Source of the DNA: Rahnella bruchi
GTDB lineage: Bacteria > Pseudomonadota > Gammaproteobacteria > Enterobacterales > Enterobacteriaceae
Length of the DNA stretch: 64,000 bases
Assembly: GCF_003614975.1 (NCBI RefSeq)
Contig: NZ_QZWI01000001.1
Span: forward strand, 744,001 to 808,000
Direction of reading: 5' to 3'
Of this stretch, positions 1-9,702 are shown piece after piece; position 1 is the stretch's first letter, and every line of letters begins with the position of its first letter. A program made the translations under genes and the position numbers. Under the pieces are notes generated by a model that was not told the DNA's origin, ran no database searches, and saw nothing but the letters and a program-made list of their open reading frames with translations.

Positions 1-135
1 CTGCGTTTCCCGGCCGGATATCTGGCGCAGAACAATCTGGTTCAGCTGGATTTTGAGAAAGAACAGAGTTACTGGAATGACGTCACGGGCTGGAAACTGA
101 TGCTCGAAGAAGAAGACGCGACAGCGGAAGACTGA
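1..135 (+). CDS. ppx: Exopolyphosphatase, C-terminal end (partial)
   Basis: Only the last 44 codons lie in the window; the gene enters from the left edge and stops with TGA. The tail contains [15 protein letters not shown] followed by an acidic run, which I recognise as the C-terminus of Ppx, the enzyme that removes phosphate processively from polyphosphate. The neighbour on the right is pdeF (yfgF) in convergent orientation, as in the E. coli ppk-ppx-yfgF-yfgG region, which supports the call. No catalytic part is visible here. Confidence 0.8.
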   Translation: MRFPAGYLAQNNLVQLDFEKEQSYWNDVTGWKLMLEEEDATAED

Positions 136-163
136 TCGGTTATTGCTTTAAAAAAGTCGCGAT

Positions 164-203
164 AAAAAAGCCCTCTGGCACAGCGTGCTCAGAGGGCTTT
201 TTA
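164..203. terminator. Bidirectional terminator between ppx and pdeF
   Basis: A stem pairs AAAAAGCCCTCTG with CAGAGGGCTTTTT around a short loop. The A-run before and T-run after the stem let it work on both strands, ending ppx on plus and pdeF on minus. Confidence 0.85.
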
Positions 204-231
204 GTTTCTACGTGCTGGTTTCCCGCAAAAA

Positions 232-2463
232 TCAGGATGTCTGGAAATCGAGCAATGTGGTCAGTGGCTGCGGTTTACCTACCAGATAACCCTGCATGTA
301 ATCGACACCCAGCGCATGAAGCGCGGCTTTCTGTTCTTCCGTTTCCACATACTCCGCCACAATCGACAGGTGCTTCATACGTGCAACCTGACAAATAGAC
401 TGCACGATGTAAGCATCCAGTGAATCGGTAAGCATATTGCGCACAAAGCTGCCGTCAATTTTCAGGATATCGGCCTGAATGGCTTTCAGACGCCCGTAAC
501 TGGCGTAACCCGTACCGAAATCGTCAATCGCAATCCGGCAGCCATAAGCGCGCAATTCCCGCATCGCGAAATCAGCATATTTCATATTCTGCAGGAGATG
601 CGATTCGGTGACTTCCAGTACGATCTGGAACGGCTCAATTTCATATTCAAGCATCAGCGATTTAAAGTCGCGGGTAAATGTCGGGCGGCATAACGTCGAG
701 GGCGTGAAGTTCACGGCAAAACGCAGGCTCGGCAAACGGACACGGTTCTGATTGATAAACATCAGTGAATGTTTGAGCACCCACATATCCATCTGATAAG
801 ACAACCCAAATTCGTGGACGACTGGCAGGAATTTGTCCGGCGTCACCAGCGCTTCCTGCGAGCCATCAAACATTCGCAGCAGGATTTCGTGGTAGCTGTC
901 ACCGCGCACACCCAGTATCGGCTGGGCCATCAGCACAAAGCGATCGTCGTCTAACGCACGCTGAATTTTGTGCAACATGTCGACTTTGTCTCTGATCTCG
1001 AGCTGAACCTGGCTGTGATCACTTTTGTTCGACTCCGGCTGACCGGTGGTCAGTGAAACTTCCGCAATACCACTGAGTTCACCCAGCAGAATAGGCAGAT
1101 GTTCGACAGGCGAATACACCGTGCAGTAGGACAAACCAATGTTGGGATGCAACGGCAACCCGTTCCAGATCAGGCGGAAATCCTCCAGATAATCATGCAG
1201 CCCCTGCAATTTCATATCCGCATCTTCGCAGTTGAGGCGCAGAACCAGATCATAGCCGGGTAAGTGATACACGCGCTCGCCAGGCTGGAGGGAAGGTTTA
1301 AGTCCGGCCGCCAGCTGCTGTTTGAACTGGATCCGCAGCTGCATACCGTAGTTACGGCTGAGCACATCCATATCCGACACGCGGATGAAGCAGAGCATGG
1401 AACGCGGATGGCGTGCTAAATCGCGGTTAAAGGCACGCAGATTGGGCAAACCAAATACCGGATCCTGCAAGGCAGCTGAGCTGAATTTCTTCATCAGAAG
1501 ACGCTGACGGGAAGAAAGCGCCGCCATCAGCAACAGAGTGATGGTGTAAACCAGCATTAGCGCAGAGACAAATACCAGATTATGAATAAAACCAGTTTCT
1601 GAGATATAGCCTTGATAATTGAAGAATAAAATAGTGAGGGTAATACTCCATACGATGCTGATGAAGTAATAGCCATAGCGTAATGCCCCGAACAGCATCA
1701 CAGGGAAAAGCAGCGTCAGAGTGTAGTCACTCAGCAAAATTTTAGTGAAGGGCTCGCTTATCCCTGGCACGCACAGCAGCGTCACCATGATTCCCAAGAC
1801 CAGGAACCAAAGCACCATTTCGGTGGTTTTCACACCAGGCGCCCGTTGCTTTCGCAGCATCATACGCAACACGCGCCAGTAGCGGGGTTGACGCATCATG
1901 CGGATAACCAGGTAAATGATATGCGAATTGAGCAAAATACCGATGATCATCGCCTGCAAATTGATGAGGGTGCGCAACGTCACAAACTCAGCAGTGACCA
2001 GCCCCAGGTAACCCGGCAGCAACCCGCTTTCAACCACAATTTGCAGCACAATCATGAAGAAAAAAGTGAGGAAGATAAGCAGCCAACCGACACGGATCCA
2101 TGCCAGATTCATCAGGCCTAAAGGTGCCGACCAGCGGTTCCCGGCCTGCCAGCGGTATCCGAGCCAGGCCAGAAAAAGAGAGGTGAAATAAATCACCGTC
2201 AGCAGCGTCGCCATTTCTGCGCCGACTCTGAAATAATAACGCAGGAACAATGTCAGGATGATCCCGGGCAAAGCGGCCCAGTCAAAAACCATCAGCAACG
2301 CAACACTCGTCGCCAATGGCATATAAATCAGATAGGTGCGACCTTCTGGCAAATATATGACCGGAGAAAGCCATGAGGTTAAGGGGATCAACACCAGCGC
2401 GCAAATGACGGGAAGTCCCCACCATTTATGGCGAATCTCATGCCAGGAAAAAAGTTTACGCAT
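232..2463 (-). CDS. pdeF: Cyclic-di-GMP phosphodiesterase PdeF (YfgF)
   Basis: This 743-residue inner-membrane protein hydrolyses cyclic di-GMP. About 310 N-terminal residues form a multi-helix membrane sensor domain of the MASE1 kind, starting with the KWWGLP stretch typical of YfgF. A GGDEF-like domain follows that is degenerate: LPGYDLVLR stands where GG(D/E)EF should be, so no cyclase activity is expected. The C-terminal EAL domain looks intact, with EILLR as the EAL motif, the N in AVNFTPS, the E in EVTES, DDFGTGYAS, the K in LKIDGSF, AEYVE and DYMQGY. Length is close to E. coli YfgF (747). It is convergent with ppx and divergent from yfgG. In E. coli it is linked to anaerobic growth and surface control. 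Confidence 0.93.
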   Translation of the reverse strand: MRKLFSWHEIRHKWWGLPVICALVLIPLTSWLSPVIYLPEGRTYLIYMPLATSVALLMVFDWAALPGIILTLFLRYYFRVGAEMATLLTVIYFTSLFLAWLGYRWQAGNRWSAPLGLMNLAWIRVGWLLIFLTFFFMIVLQIVVESGLLPGYLGLVTAEFVTLRTLINLQAMIIGILLNSHIIYLVIRMMRQPRYWRVLRMMLRKQRAPGVKTTEMVLWFLVLGIMVTLLCVPGISEPFTKILLSDYTLTLLFPVMLFGALRYGYYFISIVWSITLTILFFNYQGYISETGFIHNLVFVSALMLVYTITLLLMAALSSRQRLLMKKFSSAALQDPVFGLPNLRAFNRDLARHPRSMLCFIRVSDMDVLSRNYGMQLRIQFKQQLAAGLKPSLQPGERVYHLPGYDLVLRLNCEDADMKLQGLHDYLEDFRLIWNGLPLHPNIGLSYCTVYSPVEHLPILLGELSGIAEVSLTTGQPESNKSDHSQVQLEIRDKVDMLHKIQRALDDDRFVLMAQPILGVRGDSYHEILLRMFDGSQEALVTPDKFLPVVHEFGLSYQMDMWVLKHSLMFINQNRVRLPSLRFAVNFTPSTLCRPTFTRDFKSLMLEYEIEPFQIVLEVTESHLLQNMKYADFAMRELRAYGCRIAIDDFGTGYASYGRLKAIQADILKIDGSFVRNMLTDSLDAYIVQSICQVARMKHLSIVAEYVETEEQKAALHALGVDYMQGYLVGKPQPLTTLLDFQTS

Positions 2464-2979
2464 TCAGCCCATCTAAGTTTTGCGCATGAACTTCATGCCG
2501 CGGTGAATGATTCATTGTGTAACGGACGTCAGACAAGCAGGCTGACAACCGCAGTTGCAGGCTCCGTCCTGAATTATCGTAGTAAAAACGTCATTTCACA
2601 TAAAACAACTGAAGAAAAAAGAATACAGCGGAGGCCAGAGTACAACGCTTTAAAAATATGGCTGGATTCTAATGTGACTTATCTTAAATCTCTTGATGCA
2701 GATCATTAAACACAATCTTTGTGATTTCACATAAAAATCATCTTAAACAAATTTACCTTGTGATTAACAAAAATGCTTTTTATATCCAGTCAGATAGAAT
2801 AATCCGAAGAAAAAGGAAAATTCCTGAAATCAGAATTTTTTCCAAAAAAGGATAAAACGCCACTTCACCTTTATTTGATTATCTGGCTGCTCGTTTAGAT
2901 GTGTTATATATTGTAAACGTTATCATTTGCAGTTCTTCATCCTTCCACCGGAGCAACGATTTACTTAAGCGATCACATT
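2464..2979. other. 516-bp AT-rich intergenic region between pdeF and yfgG
   Basis: This holds the divergent promoters of pdeF and yfgG. The right half is strongly AT-rich. No convincing coding sequence was found. Near the yfgG side there is TTATATATTG and an imperfect dyad TGTAAACGTTATCA (2912-2925) that resembles a LacI-family operator, but I cannot assign a regulator. Confidence 0.5.
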
Positions 2980-3198
2980 ATGTCTCGAAAAACCAACATC
3001 ACAATGACGAAAATCGTTTTATCGATCAGCTTCATTATTTTGTTAGGACGCCTGGTCTATTCCGGTATCGGCGCGTATTCCCACCATCAGAATCAAAAAC
3101 AACAGCAAACCGATGGGCAAACCGTAGCACCTCAGGAACCGACTTCCGACAAAGCTTGTACCGGCACACTCAAGACCTGCCGCTACCATAAGGATTAA
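2980..3198 (+). CDS. yfgG: YfgG, small membrane protein (DUF2633)
   Basis: A 72-residue protein with one N-terminal membrane helix (about residues 9-28, IVLSISFIILLGRLVYSGIG) followed by a polar Gln/His-rich tail ending in two cysteines. It matches E. coli YfgG in the helix and the GRxxYSxxGA segment and sits beside pdeF as in E. coli. YfgG has been linked to tolerance of nickel and cobalt; the mechanism is not known. The stop lies 9 bp before mgtE, so the two are probably co-transcribed, which fits a divalent-metal theme. Confidence 0.85.
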   Translation: MSRKTNITMTKIVLSISFIILLGRLVYSGIGAYSHHQNQKQQQTDGQTVAPQEPTSDKACTGTLKTCRYHKD

Positions 3199-3207
3199 GG
3201 ATCCCGA

Positions 3208-4647
3208 ATGTCTGCCGAAAAACCGATAAGTTACGGCCAAAAACTCGCCGAGAGTCGCCGCCGGATCCTCGATCTCCTTCTGAATACCGATGACCTTGCT
3301 GACAGCATTCTCGGTGAAGAGATTGACGTTGATGATGTCACCCGCGCCAGACTGATGGACAACACCGCAGAGCTGAGCTCGCGGGTGCAAAAACTCCATG
3401 CCGCCGACGTAGCGGATGTGCTGGAAGCCTTACCCATTCATGAACGCCTGGCGCTGTGGCGACTGGTGGAACCGGCTGCCCGCGGTAAGGCGCTGGTCGA
3501 AGTCTCAGAAACCGTCTGGGACAGCCTCATTGAAGAAATGAGCGACAAAGACCTGCTGAAAACCATGTCACTGCTGGATGTGGACGATCAGGTTTATCTG
3601 GCTGAATATCTGCCGCGCGACCTGACGGGCCGCGTTCTCACTTCACTGGATCCGCGCCAGCGCGATAAAGTCCGTGAAGTGATGAAGTTCAGTAAAGAGT
3701 GCGTGGGCAGGATCATGGACTTTGAGCTGCTGACGGTTCGACCTGACGTTTCACTTGGCACCGTACAGCGCTTTCTTCGCCTGAACAAAGCCATACCACA
3801 AGCTTCTGATAAGCTGTTTATCACTGACCGTAAAAATACGTTATTGGGCGAATTACCGCTGACTGCGATTCTGCTTAACCCGCCACATACGCTGGTGTCA
3901 GACGTCATGGTCACCGACCTCACCAGTTTTGAGCCGGAAGATAAAGCCGAGGACGCTGCCAGTGCGTTCGAACGTTATGACCTGATCACCGCGCCGGTAG
4001 TGGACAAAAAAGGCAAGCTGATGGGTCGCCTGACGGTGGAAGAAATCGTCGATTTCGTCAATAACGATACCGACAGCAATTTACGCCGCATGGGCGGTCT
4101 GAGCCCTGAAGAGGATGTGTTTTCACCGGTCACCAAAGCCGTGCGTAACCGCTGGGCGTGGCTGGCAATCAATCTGTGTACCGCGTTTATCGCCTCGCGC
4201 GTGATTGGCCTGTTTGAGCATACGATTTCGCAACTGGTGGCGCTGGCTGCACTGATGCCGATTGTTGCCGGCATCGGCGGGAATACCGGTAATCAGACCA
4301 TCACCATGATTGTCCGCGGGCTGGCCCTGCACCATGTCCAGCTCGGCAACCTGAAATTCCTGATGTTCAGGGAACTGGGTGTGGCGCTGATCAATGGTCT
4401 GGTCTGGGGCGGACTGATGGGCGTCGTGACATGGCTGCTGTACAGTGACTGGGAAATGGGCGCTGTGATGACGCTGGCGATGGTGCTGAACCTGCTGCTG
4501 GCTGCGCTGATGGGCGTGGTTATCCCGCTGACTATGGTGCGTATGGGGCGTGACCCTGCGGTCGGTTCCAGCGTGATGATCACCGCGCTGACCGATACCG
4601 GCGGATTCTTTATCTTCCTTGGCCTCGCCACTATTTTCCTGCTTTGA
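3208..4647 (+). CDS. mgtE: Magnesium transporter MgtE
   Basis: A 479-residue Mg2+ channel of the inner membrane. In order: a cytosolic MgtE-N superhelix (about 45-140), a pair of CBS domains (about 145-275) that sense intracellular Mg2+, a plug helix, and five membrane helices from about residue 310 with the conserved GIGGNTGNQ pore motif. Length is normal for the family. The start ATG follows AGGATCCCGA, giving a usable ribosome binding site, and the gene lies 9 bp after yfgG. E. coli K-12 has no mgtE here, relying on CorA and MgtA. Confidence 0.93.
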   Translation: MSAEKPISYGQKLAESRRRILDLLLNTDDLADSILGEEIDVDDVTRARLMDNTAELSSRVQKLHAADVADVLEALPIHERLALWRLVEPAARGKALVEVSETVWDSLIEEMSDKDLLKTMSLLDVDDQVYLAEYLPRDLTGRVLTSLDPRQRDKVREVMKFSKECVGRIMDFELLTVRPDVSLGTVQRFLRLNKAIPQASDKLFITDRKNTLLGELPLTAILLNPPHTLVSDVMVTDLTSFEPEDKAEDAASAFERYDLITAPVVDKKGKLMGRLTVEEIVDFVNNDTDSNLRRMGGLSPEEDVFSPVTKAVRNRWAWLAINLCTAFIASRVIGLFEHTISQLVALAALMPIVAGIGGNTGNQTITMIVRGLALHHVQLGNLKFLMFRELGVALINGLVWGGLMGVVTWLLYSDWEMGAVMTLAMVLNLLLAALMGVVIPLTMVRMGRDPAVGSSVMITALTDTGGFFIFLGLATIFLL

Positions 4648-4657
4648 CCCATGAACT

Positions 4658-4673
4658 CCGGCCACCCGGCCGG
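4658..4673. terminator. GC-rich hairpin after mgtE
   Basis: CCGGCC-ACCC-GGCCGG forms a perfect 6-bp stem just after the mgtE stop. It lacks a clear T-run, so its role as an intrinsic terminator is uncertain. Confidence 0.35.
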
Positions 4674-4781
4674 AATATTCGTTAACTATTACAACGTAAT
4701 GTAGAATTTAAATTAATAATTAGTCGCGCTTTTCCGATACTGATAGTACCTGTCACCTTAAGTGCTCATGGTGACGCGTAA

Positions 4782-7118
4782 GTGATAAAAAACAGAAAAA
4801 CCATCATCACTGCAACTGTTCTGGATCCAAACTCCAGCCTGAAAAAGGTTTTCACCGTGGAAAAAAGCAAACCACCCTCGATCTTAGTCAATCGGGCGAA
4901 CTGGACATCTCACGTACTGCTAGGCATTTCAGTTTGCCTGCTTGCGCTCGCCTGCATGAGCGTGATTCAGAAATCATCGAGTCTGGCGGGTTTGTGGTTG
5001 CCGACAGCGCTGATGATCCCGGTGCTGTTTCATCACCGCTACCGCGACTGGCTGCCATTGCTGTGCGCCAGCGCATTGGGTATTGCCGCAGCGCATACTG
5101 TTCTGGGCACACCTTTCCTGCGCTATCTGCCCTATATGCTCAACAACCTTTTTGAAGCCTCGCTTTGTGCGTCTCTTTTGCGCCGGATGTTACCGGCGCA
5201 GGATCCCCTCTCCGGCCTCGGTTACTGGATCAGATTCCTGCTGATAGCGGTCATTTTATGCCCGCTGGTCAGCTCATTTATCATGATGCTGTTTATCCTG
5301 CATGTTCATTCGCCGGTGGAACTGCAAAGTCGTTTTGCCACCTGGTTCATGTCTGAGGCTGTGGCGATCCTGGCGCTGACCCCGCTCGGGCTGATTTATC
5401 AGCGCGGTTATTTCAGGAAAAACCTGACTCCGGACCGTTTTTTCGGGTTACTTCTGACGCTCGTTATCACGCTGGTTGCAGGTTTTCTGGCGCTCAAATG
5501 GCTGCCTTATACCTTCGCCTTCATCACCATTCCGTTGTTATGGTGTGCCATCCGTTTACCCCGCGTCGAAGCATTCATCATTTTTCTGTCGATGACGCTG
5601 ATGATTACTTTACTGCACACCAGCGGCATTGTTTCCGTGCAGCCGCATACCGTCGTGCAAATTCCGCAGGGACTTATTTTCCTGCCGTTGCTGCTGATCC
5701 TCACTCCCGCAAACGCGATGGCGATGGCGATGCACGCCCTGCGGGCAGAGAAGTCGCATATCACGCAGAGTGAAAATCGCTTTCGCAACGCGATGGAATA
5801 TTCGGCGATTGGCATGGCGCTGGTTTCCCCGCAGGGCAAACTGTTACAGGTAAATAAATCGCTGTGTAATTTGCTGGGTTATGAGGCGAGATATCTCACC
5901 ACGCTGACCTTTCAGGAAATTACGTATCAGGAAGATTTGGGTAAGGATCTGACATTGCTCGGGCAGTTGCTTAACGATGAAATTCAGAACTACACCATGG
6001 AAAAACGTTACTTGTGTCGCAGCGGTGAAGTGATTTGGGCGTTACTGGCGGTGTCGCTGGTGCGCGATGAAGAGCATAACCCGCTGTATTTCATTTCTCA
6101 GATAGAGGATATCAACGACCTCAAGCACACCGAAGTGACCAATAAGCGTCTTTCGGAAGCGCTGCATGAAGAGAAAGAGCTGCTGCACATCACCCTCAAT
6201 TCCATCAACGAAGCCGTAATTTCTACCGACCGGAATATGAACATCACGTTTATGAACCCGGTGGCGGAGAAAATGACCGGATGGACGGAAGAACAGGCGC
6301 AGGGTCAGCCGGTGAACCGCATTGTGCTCATCAGCAAAGGGCAGGATGGCCCGCTTATCGACAACCTGCTGCAATTTGATATTAATGAAAATCTTCACTC
6401 TTCCATTGAGCGATCCTTGGTGCTGCACGGCTATCACACCGGTCTGTTTGATGTCCAGCTGGCGGTTTCCCCGCTGCGTACCCTGAAAGATGAACCGATT
6501 GGCATCGTGCTGGTATTGCAGGACGTCAGTAAATCCCGCGAGCTGATGCGCAAGCTCAGCTACAGCGCGTCTCACGATTTACTGACCGGATTGTCGAACC
6601 GTGGCAGTTTCGAATCCAGCCTGAAAAAAGCACTGAATCTGATAGTCACTGCGCATCAGTCGCACTGTCTGGCGTTTATCGATCTGGATCGCTTTAAAGC
6701 AATTAATGATACGGCAGGGCACGCCGCCGGTGACGAACTGCTGCGCCAGATAAGCACGCTGATGCAGGAACACATCCGCAACAGCGACCGCCTCGCGCGG
6801 CTGGGCGGCGATGAATTTGCGCTGATCTTATTTGATTGTCCGGCGGAACAGGGATTGAGCACGCTTGCGAAACTGGTCAGTGAAATCAATCAGTTCGAAT
6901 TTATCTGGGAAGACAAATTCTACCGCATCGGTGCCAGCGCCGGATTAACGAAGATGAATGACCCCGATGTCAGTAGCAGCGAATACATGGCGCAGGCGGA
7001 TAAGGCCTGTTATACCGCTAAAAATAACGGACGCGGACGGGTTTTCCGCTACGAACCGGAACAGAAAACCGCCACCGTTCATACTGACAACAGCGTGTTC
7101 CCGACCGATAAGCATTAA
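4782..7118 (+). CDS. dgcE: DgcE-like diguanylate cyclase (MASE1-PAS-PAS-GGDEF)
   Basis: This 778-residue membrane protein should make cyclic di-GMP from two GTP. Residues about 40-310 form a MASE1 multi-helix sensor; two PAS domains follow (about 325-450 and 465-580), then a GGDEF domain. The GGDEF motif is intact at residues 675-679, and an RNSD inhibitory site sits five residues before it, so product feedback is likely. The GGDEF domain closely resembles E. coli DgcE (YegE), and alkA is next door as in E. coli. However, E. coli DgcE is about 1100 residues with three PAS domains and a C-terminal EAL domain; this protein stops right after GGDEF. The start is GTG at 4782; in-frame ATG codons downstream are possible. 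Confidence 0.82.
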   Translation: MIKNRKTIITATVLDPNSSLKKVFTVEKSKPPSILVNRANWTSHVLLGISVCLLALACMSVIQKSSSLAGLWLPTALMIPVLFHHRYRDWLPLLCASALGIAAAHTVLGTPFLRYLPYMLNNLFEASLCASLLRRMLPAQDPLSGLGYWIRFLLIAVILCPLVSSFIMMLFILHVHSPVELQSRFATWFMSEAVAILALTPLGLIYQRGYFRKNLTPDRFFGLLLTLVITLVAGFLALKWLPYTFAFITIPLLWCAIRLPRVEAFIIFLSMTLMITLLHTSGIVSVQPHTVVQIPQGLIFLPLLLILTPANAMAMAMHALRAEKSHITQSENRFRNAMEYSAIGMALVSPQGKLLQVNKSLCNLLGYEARYLTTLTFQEITYQEDLGKDLTLLGQLLNDEIQNYTMEKRYLCRSGEVIWALLAVSLVRDEEHNPLYFISQIEDINDLKHTEVTNKRLSEALHEEKELLHITLNSINEAVISTDRNMNITFMNPVAEKMTGWTEEQAQGQPVNRIVLISKGQDGPLIDNLLQFDINENLHSSIERSLVLHGYHTGLFDVQLAVSPLRTLKDEPIGIVLVLQDVSKSRELMRKLSYSASHDLLTGLSNRGSFESSLKKALNLIVTAHQSHCLAFIDLDRFKAINDTAGHAAGDELLRQISTLMQEHIRNSDRLARLGGDEFALILFDCPAEQGLSTLAKLVSEINQFEFIWEDKFYRIGASAGLTKMNDPDVSSSEYMAQADKACYTAKNNGRGRVFRYEPEQKTATVHTDNSVFPTDKH

Positions 7119-7128
7119 CCGGGGCCGG

Positions 7129-8001
7129 TTAAGGGGTATCCGGTTGCCAGTCGTTATTGAACCACAAATGCAGCGTGGCGTAGGTACGCCACGGTTTCCA
7201 GAGTTCTGCATAGCGGGCAATTTTCCCCGGTGTCATGCCCGGAAAACGCTGCTTAATCAGATAGTCGCCACCCAGAAAAACATCCGGCGCGGACCACGCC
7301 CGCATCGCCACATAACTGGCTGTCCAGCTACCAATCCCCGGCATCGCCAGCAATTGTCTGACACCTTCCTGCACATCGGTAATTTCATCGAGCGGTAACC
7401 GCCCTTCTTCCACGGCCTGCGCAAGATTGATCAGACACGCCGCGCGTTTGGCCTGCACGCCGATACCGCGCAAATCATCCACCGTTAATTTACCGACCGA
7501 TGCAGGAGACGGGAACAGATGCGTCAGCGCCGGGAAAGGCGTTGTGACAGATTCACCCCATTTTTCGGTCAGCCGCGTCGCCAGCGTCGCCGCCATTTTT
7601 ACGCTCACCAGCTGTCCGAGAATAGCTCTGACCGTCAGCTCAAAACGGTTTATACAACCCGGCAGACGCAATCCCACCGCGTTTTCCGCCAGCGCGCCTA
7701 AACCCTCGGCGATAAGCAGTGGCTGCGCGTCCAGATCCAGTAACCGCCGTACCTGCCTGGCCACATTATCCGCAACCGGCACCAGCGATGGCGAAATCTC
7801 AAGTTCGACGCTATTAACATCCGCCAGAGGCCGCAGCCGCAACCAGCCGGTCAGCCGTACGCCGTTGTGCATCACCGCCAGCGTCCGCTGATAATAGTCG
7901 CCGTCCTGTTGCTCAACGCCCTGCAATGTCCGCGCGCCGAGAAACGCCGTCATCCACTGCCAGTCATACGGAGGCTGATACGTCAGAAGCATTTGAGTCA
8001 C
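7129..8001 (-). CDS. alkA: DNA-3-methyladenine glycosylase II
   Basis: AlkA removes 3-methyladenine and other alkylated bases in the adaptive response. The N-terminal YQPPYDWQWM segment, LRLPGC, the RAILGQLVSV helix, the helix-hairpin-helix around MPGIGSWTASYVAMR and the following catalytic aspartate in APDVFLGGDYL all match the family. I chose the GTG at 8001, giving 290 residues (E. coli 282), because AAGGA lies seven bases upstream. The in-frame ATG three codons later is too far from it, and a longer reading would run back through the cysS terminator. It is convergent with dgcE, with only 10 bp between stops. Confidence 0.9.
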   Translation of the reverse strand: MTQMLLTYQPPYDWQWMTAFLGARTLQGVEQQDGDYYQRTLAVMHNGVRLTGWLRLRPLADVNSVELEISPSLVPVADNVARQVRRLLDLDAQPLLIAEGLGALAENAVGLRLPGCINRFELTVRAILGQLVSVKMAATLATRLTEKWGESVTTPFPALTHLFPSPASVGKLTVDDLRGIGVQAKRAACLINLAQAVEEGRLPLDEITDVQEGVRQLLAMPGIGSWTASYVAMRAWSAPDVFLGGDYLIKQRFPGMTPGKIARYAELWKPWRTYATLHLWFNNDWQPDTP

Positions 8002-8011
8002 AGAATAATCC

Positions 8012-8040
8012 TTATAAAAAAGCCTCCTGAAAAGGAGGCT
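8012..8040 (-). terminator. cysS terminator
   Basis: Read on minus, AGCCTCC and GGAGGCT pair and are followed by TTTTTT. It lies between the cysS stop and the alkA start, so alkA needs either read-through or its own promoter. Confidence 0.85.
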
Positions 8041-8083
8041 ATTGAGATCCCGCATCTCCAAAATAACCGGAGTCTGAAGGAGA

Positions 8084-9475
8084 TTATTTACGGCGCCAGG
8101 TGGTTCCGTTTGCCCCATCTTCTAAGACAATACCCATTTCATTCAGGCGATCACGCGCTTTATCTGCCATGCCCCAGTCTTTGCTGGCACGGGCATCGTT
8201 ACGCTGTTTAATTAAGGCTTCTATTTCAGCGACTTCATCGTCGTTATCCGCCTGCGCACCGGATTTCAGGAACTGCTCCGGATCCTGCGCCAGCAAGCCC
8301 AGCACACCGGCCAGCTGACGCAGTTCTGCTGCCAGACCGTTTGCCGCAGACAAATCCTCCGTTTTCAGGCGGTTGATGTCGCGTGCCATATCGAACAGCA
8401 CGGAATAGGCTTCAGGCGTGTTGAAATCGTCGTCCATTGCGGCACGAAAACGCGCCACGAACGCTTCGCCACCGGCTGGCGTTGCACTGGCGTCAGTCCC
8501 GCGCAGCGCGGTATACAGACGTTCCATCGAGGTACGCGCCAGCTTCAGGTTCTCTTCGCTGTAGTTCAGCTGGCTGCGGTAATGGCCAGACATCAGGAAG
8601 TAACGCACGCTTTCAGCATCGTAATATTTCAGGACATCGCGCACGGTAAAGAAATTATCCAGCGATTTGGACATCTTTTCGCGGTCGATCATCACCATGC
8701 CGGAGTGCATCCAGGTGTTCACATACGGGCCGTCATGCGCGCAACTGGACTGAGCAATTTCGTTTTCGTGGTGCGGGAACATCAGGTCAGAACCCCCACC
8801 GTGAATGTCGAAATGCGCGCCGAGCTGTTTGCAGTTCATCGCCGAACATTCGATATGCCAGCCCGGACGGCCTTCGCCCCACGGCGAGGTCCAGCTCGGT
8901 TCGCCCGGCTTGGACATTTTCCACAGCACGAAGTCCATCGGATTACGTTTCACGTTGGCTTCGACTTCGACGCGTGCCCCTGCCTGCAACTGATCCAGAT
9001 CCTGACGGGACAACACACCGTAATCCGGATCGCTTTCCACCCAGAACATCACATCGCCGTTTGAGGCCACATACGCATGATCACGGTCGATCAACTTCTG
9101 CACGATATCGATGATTTCATGAATATGCCCGGTCGCGCGCGGCTCAGAATCCGGTGGCAGGATGTTCAGCGCAGCAAAATCCGCATGCATTTCTGCGATC
9201 ATTCGATCGGTTAATGCCATGAAGGTTTCGCCATTTTCAGCGGCACGTTTAATGATTTTATCGTCGATATCGGTGATGTTACGCACATACTTCAGGTCAT
9301 AACCGACGTAACGCAGGTAACGCGATACCACGTCGAAAGACACAAAGGTGCGACCATGGCCGATATGACACAGGTCGTAAACAGTGATCCCACACACGTA
9401 CATCCCGACTTTACCGGCATGAATTGGCTTGAATTCCTCTTTTTGGCGACTCAGGGTATTAAAAATCTTCAGCAT
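8084..9475 (-). CDS. cysS: Cysteinyl-tRNA synthetase
   Basis: A 463-residue cytosolic class I aminoacyl-tRNA synthetase that charges tRNA-Cys. The zinc-site cysteine in [10 protein letters not shown], the HIGH motif (HIGHGRT), the zinc ligands in IECSAMNC and FPHHENE, and the KMSKS loop ([10 protein letters not shown]) are all present, followed by the DALR anticodon-binding domain. Length is within two residues of E. coli (461). It is divergent from ppiB, the usual enterobacterial arrangement. Confidence 0.97.
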   Translation of the reverse strand: MLKIFNTLSRQKEEFKPIHAGKVGMYVCGITVYDLCHIGHGRTFVSFDVVSRYLRYVGYDLKYVRNITDIDDKIIKRAAENGETFMALTDRMIAEMHADFAALNILPPDSEPRATGHIHEIIDIVQKLIDRDHAYVASNGDVMFWVESDPDYGVLSRQDLDQLQAGARVEVEANVKRNPMDFVLWKMSKPGEPSWTSPWGEGRPGWHIECSAMNCKQLGAHFDIHGGGSDLMFPHHENEIAQSSCAHDGPYVNTWMHSGMVMIDREKMSKSLDNFFTVRDVLKYYDAESVRYFLMSGHYRSQLNYSEENLKLARTSMERLYTALRGTDASATPAGGEAFVARFRAAMDDDFNTPEAYSVLFDMARDINRLKTEDLSAANGLAAELRQLAGVLGLLAQDPEQFLKSGAQADNDDEVAEIEALIKQRNDARASKDWGMADKARDRLNEMGIVLEDGANGTTWRRK

Positions 9476-9625
9476 CAGGCTATTCCGTGTGTTGGGCGTA
9501 GAAAATGACGTTGGCGCATTTAAGCGACACTAACGGCCATAATATAACGAAAATGATTTCACCGAAACGGCATAAGGCCGCCGGACGGGGTTTAGTGGTC
9601 ACAAAGGCGCTGCTGACGGCAACTT

Positions 9626-9655
9626 TTGAGTTATGGTATAAGAAAAGGCTATAGT
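9626..9655 (+). promoter_or_regulatory. Putative sigma-70 promoter of ppiB-lpxH
   Basis: TTGAGT (9626-9631) and TATAGT (9650-9655) are separated by 18 bp, with the expected start near 9662, about 40 bases before the ppiB ATG. Confidence 0.45.
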
Positions 9656-9702
9656 AGCCGCTCTAACCAAGAGCACACACCAACATTAGCAGGATGATAA
9701 AC

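Noticed and set aside
2428-2709. 93-codon plus-strand ORF over the pdeF start
   Set aside because: It overlaps pdeF antisense, has no ribosome site and its sequence shows no protein-like pattern.
4123-4665. Long minus-strand ORF rich in His and Gln opposite mgtE
   Set aside because: Antisense shadow of mgtE; no start signal, and the composition is an artefact of the reverse frame.
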